This document shows positions 1 through 8,589 of a stretch of 38,754 nt of DNA, piece after piece; the stretch's first letter is position 1; each line of letters opens with the position of its first letter. The notes beneath the pieces are model-generated. The model ran no database searches. It saw nothing but the letters and a program-made list of their open reading frames with translations, and was not told where the DNA came from. This stretch comes from Actinomycetota bacterium. GTDB taxonomy: Bacteria; Actinomycetota; Actinomycetes; S36-B12. The translations under genes were made by a program, and so were the position numbers. The stretch covers positions 1-38,754 of the forward strand of contig JAPOJD010000005.1 in the NCBI GenBank assembly GCA_029978585.1. The letters are read 5' to 3'.

Positions 1-105
1 AACGTGCTGCTCGCCGAGGCCGACATCCCCTACGAGAAGCTCCGGGAGATGGACGACATCAACCCAACCTTCCCCGAGACCGACGTGGCCATCGTGATCG
101 GTGCC
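1..105 (+). pseudogene. pntB: 3' fragment of a second NAD(P) transhydrogenase beta subunit (pntB), cut off at an inverted junction
   Basis: Frame 1 reads [35 protein letters not shown], a PntB NADP-binding domain segment. It is about 23/35 identical to the segment encoded on the opposite strand by 30..1292. Homology stops at about 105. Confidence 0.85.
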
Positions 106-1292
106 GACTTGTCGGAGCGCGCCGCGGGGTTGACGTCGTCGTTGGCGCCCACCACCAGCACGACATCGGTGGAGGAGAAGTACGGATTGACCTCGTCCAT
201 CTCCTTCAACTGCTCGTAGGGGACGTTGGCCTCGGCCAGCAAGACGTTCATGTGGCCCGGCATGCGCCCCGCTACCGGATGGATCGCGTAGTCCACCGCG
301 ATCCCCTTCTCCGTGAGCAGGTCAGCGAGTTCGCGCAATGTCGACTGCGCCTGGGCGACCGCGAGCCCGTAGCCGGGTACGAGGATCACCTTGTTGGCGT
401 AGCCGAGCATGATCGCCACGTCGTTGGGCCCGGCCGAGCGCACGGGACGGTCCTCCCCCACCGACGCCGCTCCCTGCGTGGTGCCCGAGAAGGCCCCGAA
501 CAGCGTCGATGTCAGCGGCCGGCCCATTGCCTTGGCCATGAGGCTGGTGAGCAGGGTGCCCGACGCCCCGACCAGGGTGCCCGCGATGAGCAGGAGCACG
601 TTGCCGAGCACGTAGCCCGACGCCGCGACCGCGAGGCCCGTGCACGCATTGAGGAGGGAGATGACGATGGGTACGTCGGCCCCGCCCACGGGCAGCACGA
701 AGAGCACGCCGAAGACCAGCGACAGCAGCATCAGGATCAGGACGAGCCAGAACTGCGGGCTGACCATCAGCCACACCGCGAAGCCGATCGTCGCCACTGC
801 GACGAGGATGGTGATCCACTTGCCGAGCGGGATCACGACAGGCCGGGTCGTCATGATCTCCTGCAGCTTGAGGAAGGTCACGATCGAGCCGCTGAACGCC
901 ACCGAGCCGATGATGATCGTGAGGACGGTGAAGAAGGAGAAGAGCACTCCCCCTTCGGCCCCGATGTGGAGGAACTCCACGACCGCGATCAGCCCGGCCG
1001 CTCCGCCGCCGACGCCGTTGAACAGCGCCACCAACTGCGGCATCGCCGTCATCTTCACCCGCCGGGCGGACACCCAGCCGATCACCGAGCCCACCACGAT
1101 GGCACCGATGATGAGCGCGAGGTTGCGCAACTCGATGCCGGTGAAGAAGAGCGCCACGGTCGCCACGAGGGCGCCTATCGCGCCGAGCGCCGTGCCCATG
1201 CGGGCGCTCTTGGGCGAGGAGAGCCCCTTGAGCGACAGGATGAACAGGACGGCGACGCCCAGGTTGACCAGCTGGGCCCAGGTGGGGGTCAT
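96..1292 (-). CDS. pntB: NAD(P)(+) transhydrogenase (Re/Si-specific) subunit beta, C-terminus truncated by the junction (the open frame continues to 30)
   Basis: [33 protein letters not shown]...[55 protein letters not shown] is typical PntB. The last ~25 residues ([22 protein letters not shown]) are antisense read-through of the other pntB fragment. Confidence 0.92.
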
Positions 1293-1606
1293 CGTCCGGC
1301 CCCCTCGTCGCTGCTGGACTCCGCCTTGCGCGGCTTGAACATCTCCAGCATGCGGTCGGTGACGACGAACCCGCCGACCAGGTTGATGGCGCCGAGGAGC
1401 ACGGCCAGCGTGCTGAGGATGATCTCGAGGATTCCCTCAGAACTGCCGAGCACGATGATTCCGCCGATGAGCACGATGCCGTGGATCGCGTTGGCACCGG
1501 ACATCAGCGGGGTGTGCAGGATCGTCGAAACCTTGGAGACGACCTCGAACCCGACGAAGATGCTGAGCACGAAGATCGTGAGGAGGGCTACCCCATCCAC
1601 GGTCAC
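1289..1606 (-). CDS. pntAb: NAD(P) transhydrogenase subunit alpha, membrane part (PntAb/PntA2)
   Basis: VTVDGVALLTIFVLSIFVGFEVVSKVSTILHTPLMSGANAIHGIVLIGGI. The GTG start overlaps the pntAa stop (GTGA) and the stop overlaps the pntB ATG (ATGA). Confidence 0.9.
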   Translation of the reverse strand: MTVDGVALLTIFVLSIFVGFEVVSKVSTILHTPLMSGANAIHGIVLIGGIIVLGSSEGILEIILSTLAVLLGAINLVGGFVVTDRMLEMFKPRKAESSSDEGAGR

Positions 1607-2745
1607 GCACCTCCTAGCGCGGCCTGCGCCGCCTCGTTGCGGACCTTGCCATCCAGCACGACAGCGCAGCCGTCGATGATCTCGTCCTCCGGGTCGGCCG
1701 CCACCTGGCCGTCCTTCACGAGCAGGGTGCACAGCGAGTACACGTTCATCGCGTAGAGCTGCGAGGCGTGCACCGGCATCTCGCTCGGAACGTCACGGCC
1801 GCCCCACACCAGCACCTCCCCGAAGAGGAGTTCCTCTCCGGCCACCGACCCCTCGACGTTGCCCCCGGTCTCGCTCGCGAGGTCCACGACAACCGAGCCC
1901 GCCCGCATGGTGTCGACCATGGCCCGGGTCACGAGGAGCGGTGCCTGCCGGCCGGGCAGCGCGGCCGTCGTGATCACCGCGTCGGACTCGGCGATGAACG
2001 GCGTGAGGAGCTCGCGCTGGCGTGCCGCGCGCTCCTCGGTCATCTCGCGGGCGTATCCGCCCGCCCCCTCGAGCGTGTCGAGCTCGAGGTGCACGAACGT
2101 CGCTCCCATCGAGCGCACCTCGTCCTCGCTCGCAGCGCGGACGTCGTAGGCGGACACGCGCGCCCCGAGTCGCTTGGCCGTTGCGATGGCCTGCAGGCCC
2201 GCGACGCCGGCGCCGAGGACGAGCACCTTCGCTGGCTGGATGGTCCCGGCGGCCGTCATGAAGAGGGGGAAGAACTTGGGCAGCCGGTCTGCCGCGACCA
2301 GGGAGGCGCGATACCCGCTCACCAGTGCCTGCGAGGTCAGCGCGTCCATCGACTGGGCGCGAGAGATACGGGGCACGAGGTCGAACGACAACCCGGTGGC
2401 GCCAGCGTCGTGCAGGCCGCGCACCGTGTCGACGTCGATGGCCGGCGAGAGGAAGGAGAGCGTGATGGTGCCGGGGCTCAACTTCTTGGCGCGGACGTAG
2501 TCCAGCGGTCGGACCGTCGCGATGACGTCGGCACCGAGCATCGCGTCATCCATGCCCGACAATGGGACCACCGCCGCGCCGGCCGCGACGTAGTTGGCAT
2601 CGGACGCGAAAGCCAGGTCGCCGGCCCCCGACTCCACGAACACTTCGAAGCCCAATTGCCGGAACTTGCCGACGACCGAGGGCACGACCGCGACACGACG
2701 CTCGCCGGGTCGCGTCTCCCGGGGGACCAGCAGTCTCATGTCCAC
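1603..2745 (-). CDS. pntAa: Re/Si-specific NAD(P)(+) transhydrogenase subunit alpha (PntAa), NAD-binding
   Basis: MRLLVPRETRPGERRVAVVPSVVGKFRQLGFEVFVESGAG; VLVLGAGVAGLQAIATAKRLGARVSAYDVR. Confidence 0.93.
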   Translation of the reverse strand: MDMRLLVPRETRPGERRVAVVPSVVGKFRQLGFEVFVESGAGDLAFASDANYVAAGAAVVPLSGMDDAMLGADVIATVRPLDYVRAKKLSPGTITLSFLSPAIDVDTVRGLHDAGATGLSFDLVPRISRAQSMDALTSQALVSGYRASLVAADRLPKFFPLFMTAAGTIQPAKVLVLGAGVAGLQAIATAKRLGARVSAYDVRAASEDEVRSMGATFVHLELDTLEGAGGYAREMTEERAARQRELLTPFIAESDAVITTAALPGRQAPLLVTRAMVDTMRAGSVVVDLASETGGNVEGSVAGEELLFGEVLVWGGRDVPSEMPVHASQLYAMNVYSLCTLLVKDGQVAADPEDEIIDGCAVVLDGKVRNEAAQAALGGA

Positions 2746-2779
2746 CTCCGCGGGTCACCCTATTGGCTACCGTGAGGAG

Positions 2780-3781
2780 GTGCGCGGTCCTATCGCCTTC
2801 GCCCGGGGTATTCGCCACCCCGAGGCCTTCCACGGCACCGGCGTCGGCGGGGGCTTCTTCGAGGGCTGGTACGTCAAGGCCGTCGCCGCGGAGCAGGACG
2901 CGCGGTGGGCGTTCATCCCGGGAGTCTTCCGGGGACGCGACGGCCAGACCGTCACGGACGAGGCATTCGTCCAGGTTCTCGATGGCAGCACGGGTCGGTC
3001 CTGGTACCACCGCTACGACGTCGCCGACTTCCACGCCTCCGACGACCGCTTCGACGTCACCGTGGGACCGAACCGCTTCCACTCCCGCGGGTTCACCGTC
3101 AACCTCCCCGGCATCGCGGGTGACATCAGGTACGGCGCCCCCCTCGACGGATGGCCGGTCACGCTGCGTCGACCCGGGATCATGGGCTGGTACGCGTGGG
3201 TCCCGCTCATGGAGTGCTATCACGGCGTCGTGTCCTTTGGTCATCCGCTGCGCGGCTCGCTCGAGGTCGACGGACATGACGTCGACTTCGACGGCGGTCG
3301 CGGCTACATCGAGAAGGACTGGGGCCGTGCCTTCCCTTCCGGGTACGTGTGGATGCACTCCAACCACATCGAGGGTCATCCAGACGCCAGCCTCGTCGCT
3401 TCCGTTGCCATCATCCCGTGGCTGCGGTCGTCGTTTCGCGGCTTCATCGTCGGACTGCGCACCGGCACGGGCCTGCATACTTGGGCGACCTACAACGGGT
3501 CGCGCGAGAGCGCCCTGCGCATTGACGAGACCACGGTGAGGTGGTCGATGGCGGGTCCGGCCGGCACCCTGGAACTGGAGGCCGAGCGGGTGCGCGGTGG
3601 CCTCCTCAAGGCACCTGTGCGCACGCGCATGCACGAGCGTGTCGAGGAGACCTTGGACGCCAGGATCCGGGTGCGCTTCGTCGATCCCGCCGGACGCATG
3701 CGCATCGACTCGGTCGGCACAAGCGGTGGCCTCGAGGTGCACGGCGACCTCGAGCGGCTGCTGGCGATCGGCACTCGCTAG
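2780..3781 (+). CDS. Tocopherol-cyclase-like family protein
   Basis: FFEGWYVKAV...AFIPGVF...GIMGWYAWVPLMECYHGVVSFGHPLRGSLEVDGHDVDFDGGRGYIEKDWGRAFPSGYVWMHSNHI matches the tocopherol cyclase family signature. Start chosen at GTG 2780, preceded by TACCGT-N6; uncertain. Confidence 0.82.
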   Translation: MRGPIAFARGIRHPEAFHGTGVGGGFFEGWYVKAVAAEQDARWAFIPGVFRGRDGQTVTDEAFVQVLDGSTGRSWYHRYDVADFHASDDRFDVTVGPNRFHSRGFTVNLPGIAGDIRYGAPLDGWPVTLRRPGIMGWYAWVPLMECYHGVVSFGHPLRGSLEVDGHDVDFDGGRGYIEKDWGRAFPSGYVWMHSNHIEGHPDASLVASVAIIPWLRSSFRGFIVGLRTGTGLHTWATYNGSRESALRIDETTVRWSMAGPAGTLELEAERVRGGLLKAPVRTRMHERVEETLDARIRVRFVDPAGRMRIDSVGTSGGLEVHGDLERLLAIGTR

Positions 3782-5772
3782 AGCGGGTCGTCGGGGTCCC
3801 GGTCGTTGAGGATCTGCGCGACGACACGCATCAGCATGACCGAGGACAGTCCCAGTCCCACCAGTCCGACGATCGTCAGGGCATTGCCGACATCGTCGTT
3901 CCCCGGCAGCCCCGCCGCTATCAGGACGACCGCGGACCCGAGCAGCCCCATCACGCCGATGGTGGTGAAGAGCACCCGGTTCACCCAGTTCTCGACCCGC
4001 TGCCCGTCGGGGCCCTCGAACCGGTCGACGCGCATGGTGAATCGGCCCGCCCGGGCCTGCAGGGCCACGTCCTCGCCGATCTGGGGCAGCGACTTCAGGG
4101 CAGGAAGCGAGCGCACCAGCTCGCGGGTGAGCTGGTCCCGGGGGTTGAGCTCGGATTCGGTGACGATCTGGCCCATCCGCGCCTGGGCAGCCGGACCCAT
4201 GCGGTAGTCCGGGTCCAGCATCCGGAGCGTGCCGTCGAGCGTGAGCACGGCACGAGCGAGGATCGTGAGCGAGCGCGGCGCGCCCACGCCGTGGCGGTTG
4301 AGGACGCGGATGATCTCGGACAGCGCGCGGGGGTCGAAGCCGCCGCCCTGGGTGTCGGTGAGCACCGTGCCGATGTCGAACTCCAGCGAGGCGATGTCGA
4401 TGGACTCCCCGGCCCGCCCCGCGATCCGGCGAACCCCGCGGGCGAGGACGGCCGGGTCGCGCAGCGCGAAGCCGAGGGCGAGTTGCTGCAGGCCCTCGAG
4501 GGTGACCGGGTCGATGTGGCCCACCGCGCCGTAGTCGATGAACGAGACGGTCCCGTCGGGCCCGATGATGAGGTTCCCCGGGTGCGGGTCGGCGTGGTAG
4601 ACGCCGTCCTCGAGCACCTGCCCGAGGAACGAGTCCATGATCCGGTCGTCGATCACCCGGGGCGGCACTCCGGTGTCCGCGACCGCGTCGGCATCCGACA
4701 CGGGGGCGCCCTCCACCTCGTCCATGACCAGCACGCGACGGGTGGTGAGGTCCGGGTAGATCTCCGGGAAGCGGATGCCGACGTCCGCGGGACGCGCCAG
4801 GCGCATGGCCGCGTTGTTCTGCGCCTCCAGGGTGAAGTCGAGTTCGTCGGTGATGCCCTCCACCAGTTCCTCGGCGAGATCCGTGAGCCCCATGGCCCGC
4901 GCGGACTCCGAGCGCGCGGACAGCTGCCGCGCCGCCCAGAGCAGGACGCGCCCATCGCGGCGGACGCTCTCCTCCACCCCGGGCCGCTGAACCTTGACGA
5001 TGACCCTGCGCCCGTCATGCAGGACGGCGCGGTGCGTGACGCCGATCGATGCGGCGGCCAGGGGCTCCTCATCGAACTCCGCGAAGAGGGCGCTCACCGG
5101 TGAGCCGAGCTCTTCCTGGATCACCAGTTCCACGACCTCCGGCGGGAGGCCGGGGACCGACGTGCGCAACTCGGCGAGCTCTTCGGTGATGACCGGGGGC
5201 AGCAGGTCCTCTCGCGTCGAGGCGATCTGCCCGAACTTCACCAGCATCCCGCCGGACTCCTCGAGCGTCTTGCGCAGCGCCCGCGCACCCTCGGGGGTGG
5301 CGAGGCCGGCCCGCGACGCGAGGTGGGGCCCGACCAGCCCATTGCGTCGCGCTGCAGCAGCAATGTCGCGCACCCGCGAGAGGACCGCGATCCGGTCCTT
5401 GATCGCACGGATCGGGTGCGGCATGCGCCATCCGCGACGGCGTCGCGGGCGGAGGATGGCAGCGATGACGACGCTGGCGAGCAGGGTGATGATGAGCGTG
5501 TAGCCGAGGAACCCGAGGAGGAACTCGAAGAACAGCCCCCAGTCGGTGTCCTCGGCGGTGACATTGAGCGCCTCGGTGAGGTGCTCGCCCTCCTGGAGGT
5601 CGATGAGCAGCAGGCCGCCGAGGAAGCCGACGACGCCCGCGGCCACCGATCGCGCAAAGCCGCGCCGCACGCCCAGGATGCGTCCCGACAGCCAGCCCAT
5701 GAGGACGGCGGCCAGGAAGAGCAGGGCGAGGATCAGCAGGACGTCCCACACCCCGCCCTGGCCGTCATTCAC
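3778..5772 (-). CDS. AarF/UbiB (ABC1) atypical kinase family protein with N-terminal transmembrane segments
   Basis: LRKTLEESGGMLVKFGQIASTREDLLPPVITEELAELRTSVPGLP, ASIGVTHRAVLHDGRRVIVKVQRPGV, YHADPHPGNLIIGPDGTVSFIDYGAVG. Start trimmed from the ORF-track start to GTG 5772. Confidence 0.9.
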   Translation of the reverse strand: MNDGQGGVWDVLLILALLFLAAVLMGWLSGRILGVRRGFARSVAAGVVGFLGGLLLIDLQEGEHLTEALNVTAEDTDWGLFFEFLLGFLGYTLIITLLASVVIAAILRPRRRRGWRMPHPIRAIKDRIAVLSRVRDIAAAARRNGLVGPHLASRAGLATPEGARALRKTLEESGGMLVKFGQIASTREDLLPPVITEELAELRTSVPGLPPEVVELVIQEELGSPVSALFAEFDEEPLAAASIGVTHRAVLHDGRRVIVKVQRPGVEESVRRDGRVLLWAARQLSARSESARAMGLTDLAEELVEGITDELDFTLEAQNNAAMRLARPADVGIRFPEIYPDLTTRRVLVMDEVEGAPVSDADAVADTGVPPRVIDDRIMDSFLGQVLEDGVYHADPHPGNLIIGPDGTVSFIDYGAVGHIDPVTLEGLQQLALGFALRDPAVLARGVRRIAGRAGESIDIASLEFDIGTVLTDTQGGGFDPRALSEIIRVLNRHGVGAPRSLTILARAVLTLDGTLRMLDPDYRMGPAAQARMGQIVTESELNPRDQLTRELVRSLPALKSLPQIGEDVALQARAGRFTMRVDRFEGPDGQRVENWVNRVLFTTIGVMGLLGSAVVLIAAGLPGNDDVGNALTIVGLVGLGLSSVMLMRVVAQILNDRDPDDPL

Positions 5773-5800
5773 GCGGACATGCTCCCACGCGGGCGTGGCG

Positions 5801-7501
5801 CTACGAGCCGCCCTCCGCCACCCAGGCCTGGTACGCCGCCACCGCCGTCGGCAGGGTCGGGAAGACGAACTCCGGCCCGATCGCCGCGAGTACCCCGTGA
5901 CGCTCCATCTCATCCACGAGCTCAGACTTGGCGCGCACCAGCGCCAGACGGATGCCGCGCTTGGTGCACCGGCGCTGGAGCTCGGCGAGGGCGTCCAGGC
6001 CCGTGATGTCGACCTCGACGATCCCCTCGACGTTGATGAGTAGCCATCGCGGCGGGGGATCGGCAGCATCCACGGCCTCGAGCGCACGCGTGATGAAGTC
6101 GTCGGCATTGGCGAAGAACAGCGGGGAGTCATAGCGGAAGACCACGAGCCCGTCGATGGTCTGCCCGTCGGGGTAGTCGCCGAGGTCGTGCCAACCCGCG
6201 AGGTCCGGGAAGGTGCCCAGCACCGCGGCGTGCGGCCGGGCAACCCGGATGAGGAGGTCCAGGATCGACAGGCCGACCGCGATGAGGATCCCGTAGAGGA
6301 CGTCGAACACGAGCACGCCGACCACGGCTGACACGGCGAGGGCGAACTCCCGCTTGCGGAACCCCCATAGGCGCCGGAACTCCGCGAGGTCGATGAGCCG
6401 GATGGCGGCGTACACGACCACCCCGCCGAGGGCGGCGGAGGGGAACGCGGCCAGCAGGCCGCCGAAGAGGAGCACGATGAGGATCACCGATGCCGACGCC
6501 ACGAGGGAATGCAGCTGAGTACGCGCGCCCGCGGCCTCGGCGATGGCCACGCGGCTGGCACTGGAGCTCACCGGGTAGCCGCGCACCAGCGAGACTGCGA
6601 CGTTCGAGCCCGCGAGCGCGAGGAGCTCCTGGTTGCTGTCGATCCGGTGTCCCTGGCGCTGGGCGAAGGACCTCGCCGTGAGGACGTTGTCGGCGTAGGC
6701 GACCACGAAGACGCCGAGAGCGGGCAGCAGGAGTTGCTGGACGTCGGCCGCCGTGATGCCCGCCCAGCCCATGGCGGGAAGCCCGGTGGGTACGGCGCCC
6801 ACTGTCTCCACGGGGATGCCTCTGGCGTTGAGGAGGGCCGCGATGCCGGTCGCGGCCAGCATCACCATGAGCACCATCGGCAAGCGCGGGAAGCGGCCGG
6901 CGAAGAGTAGGAGAGCGGCCGCGACCGACAGGCCGAGGAGGAACTCGACTGGAGTGAATGCCGCAGCGTCGAAGCTCGTCATGAAGCTGGACACCTGCTG
7001 GGGCAGCGTCTCCCCCGCTGTGTCGATGCCCGTGAGCCGCTCGACCTGGCTGGCGATCATGATCACGGCGATGCCTGCCATGTATCCAACGAGAACGGGG
7101 CGGGACAGCAGATCGGCGATGACCCCGGCGCGCAGGGCCCAGGCCACCAGCGCCATGAGTCCGCACAGGAGAGCGAGGGCCGCGGCGAGGGTTCCGTAGC
7201 GCTGGGGGTCCCCGACGGCGAACGGGGCGAGGGTTGCCGCCGTGAGAAGCGCCGTGGTGGACTCGGGCCCGACCGACAGCGTGCGCGAGCTGCCGAGGAC
7301 GGCGTAGACGACCATCGCCACCGCCGCGGCCCAGAGCCCGGTCTGGGCGGGCAGTCCGGCCAGGATTGTGTAGGCCATGACCTGGGGAACGAGGTACGCC
7401 GCGACCGTGACGCCGCCCATCAGGTCCCCGCGCAGATCCCCGCGCTGGTAGTGGAGCAGGCGCGGAATGCCCGGTGCCAGGGTCGACCACGTCACGGCCA
7501 C
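5801..7501 (-). CDS. SulP family inorganic anion transporter with C-terminal STAS domain
   Basis: DLMGGVTVAAYLVPQVMAYTILAGLPAQTGLWAA... and a C-terminal STAS segment (LLINVEGIVEVDITGLDALAEL). Confidence 0.93.
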   Translation of the reverse strand: MAVTWSTLAPGIPRLLHYQRGDLRGDLMGGVTVAAYLVPQVMAYTILAGLPAQTGLWAAAVAMVVYAVLGSSRTLSVGPESTTALLTAATLAPFAVGDPQRYGTLAAALALLCGLMALVAWALRAGVIADLLSRPVLVGYMAGIAVIMIASQVERLTGIDTAGETLPQQVSSFMTSFDAAAFTPVEFLLGLSVAAALLLFAGRFPRLPMVLMVMLAATGIAALLNARGIPVETVGAVPTGLPAMGWAGITAADVQQLLLPALGVFVVAYADNVLTARSFAQRQGHRIDSNQELLALAGSNVAVSLVRGYPVSSSASRVAIAEAAGARTQLHSLVASASVILIVLLFGGLLAAFPSAALGGVVVYAAIRLIDLAEFRRLWGFRKREFALAVSAVVGVLVFDVLYGILIAVGLSILDLLIRVARPHAAVLGTFPDLAGWHDLGDYPDGQTIDGLVVFRYDSPLFFANADDFITRALEAVDAADPPPRWLLINVEGIVEVDITGLDALAELQRRCTKRGIRLALVRAKSELVDEMERHGVLAAIGPEFVFPTLPTAVAAYQAWVAEGGS

Positions 7502-7641
7502 GGCACCACGGTAGGGGAGCCAGTGGACTCCCGGATCGTGTGACGGGGTTCACGGTTTTGCGGGGGATCGGTCAGCGCGCGATCAGCGGACCGCATGCTG
7601 GAGTACACCACTGCATCACACGTCAGGAGTACACCGGTCGC

Positions 7642-7812
7642 ATGAGAGACACTCAGCACCTTCGCACCCTCGGCACCACCCCCGCCGAGGTCACCTCACC
7701 CCTGTCCGGCACCTGGTTCAGCCGCTGGGGCACCCAGCCGTACGAGCTTCTGGGGCTCTATCCCACCCGGGCGCTCCCCGAGCCTCCCGCCCGGGTCCGC
7801 CTCGCCGCTTAG
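7642..7812 (+). CDS. Hypothetical small protein (56 aa)
   Basis: ATG ORF MRDTQHLRTLGTTPAEVTSPLSGTWFSRWGTQPYELLGLYPTRALPEPPARVRLAA fills the gap between SulP and the ABC permease. No family recognised. Confidence 0.45.
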   Translation: MRDTQHLRTLGTTPAEVTSPLSGTWFSRWGTQPYELLGLYPTRALPEPPARVRLAA

Positions 7813-7827
7813 CCGCTGCGCGGTTCG

Positions 7828-8589
7828 CTAGGGCTTGCCCATCCGCACCCAGGCGCGGATGGAGATGTAGGCGCCGACCACGGTGAGGCCGACGATCCAC
7901 AGCAGCGACCACCCCACGGCAGGGGTCACCTCGGGTACGAGGGTGAGCCCGCGCACGGCGTTGGCGAACTGCGTGACGGGGTTTATCCGGGCGAATGCCG
8001 CCAGCCAATCCGGCATCGTCGCCACCGGGACGAACACGCTCGACGCGAAGGTGAGCGGGAAGATCCAGATGAACCCCGCGCTCTGGGCTACCTCGGGGTT
8101 GCGGACGGAGACGCCGATGGCGACGGCCAGCCACGAGAAGCCGAACGCGATGAGCATGAGCAGGATCCAGGCGCCGAGCAGGCCCCAGCTCCACACCGGC
8201 CGGAAGCCCACGATGATCCCCACGATGAAGATCACCACCACAAGCAGGCCCGCGCGCAGGGTATCCGCGAGCACACGTCCGCTCAGGGGGGCCAGTCGGG
8301 CGGTGGGAAGTGAGCGGAGACGATCGGTGAACCCGCTCGCCAGGTCGTCGGAGACGGCGACGCTTGCGGCCGCGGCGGAGAAGACGGCGTTCTGAACCAC
8401 GATGCCCGGAATGAGCAGGTTCACATAACTCACTCCGGGGGGAGTCTGGATCGCTCCTCCGAAGACGTAGACGAAAAGCAGCACGAACATCACCGGCTGG
8501 ATCAGGGTGAAGACGATGGCCTGGGGATTGCGGCGGTAGCGCACGAGGTTGCGGCGCGTGAGGGCCCAGGTGTCGGTGGCGAACTTCAC
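7828..8589 (-). CDS. ABC-2 type transporter permease (DrrB-like)
   Basis: TWALTRRNLVRYRRNPQAIVFTLIQPVMFVLLFVYVFGGAI...; overlaps the upstream ATPase gene. Confidence 0.92.
   Translation of the reverse strand: MKFATDTWALTRRNLVRYRRNPQAIVFTLIQPVMFVLLFVYVFGGAIQTPPGVSYVNLLIPGIVVQNAVFSAAAASVAVSDDLASGFTDRLRSLPTARLAPLSGRVLADTLRAGLLVVVIFIVGIIVGFRPVWSWGLLGAWILLMLIAFGFSWLAVAIGVSVRNPEVAQSAGFIWIFPLTFASSVFVPVATMPDWLAAFARINPVTQFANAVRGLTLVPEVTPAVGWSLLWIVGLTVVGAYISIRAWVRMGKP

Noticed and set aside
252-1679. 475-aa plus-strand ORF antisense to pntB/pntAb
   Set aside because: Arg/His/Asp-rich low-complexity translation with no family likeness; shadow ORF caused by high GC at third codon positions of the real minus-strand genes.
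1289-2745. Split alpha subunit of transhydrogenase as a broken gene
   Set aside because: Three-subunit PntAa/PntAb/PntB organisation is a normal natural arrangement; the GTGA and ATGA overlaps show an intact operon.
3541-5103. 520-aa plus-strand ORF antisense to the aarF-like gene
   Set aside because: Compositionally biased shadow ORF; the opposite strand has a clear kinase-family protein.
3778-6243. 821-aa reading of the AarF-like ORF
   Set aside because: The N-terminal ~157 aa are an out-of-frame Ser/Arg-rich reading of the STAS end of SulP; the real start is near 5772.
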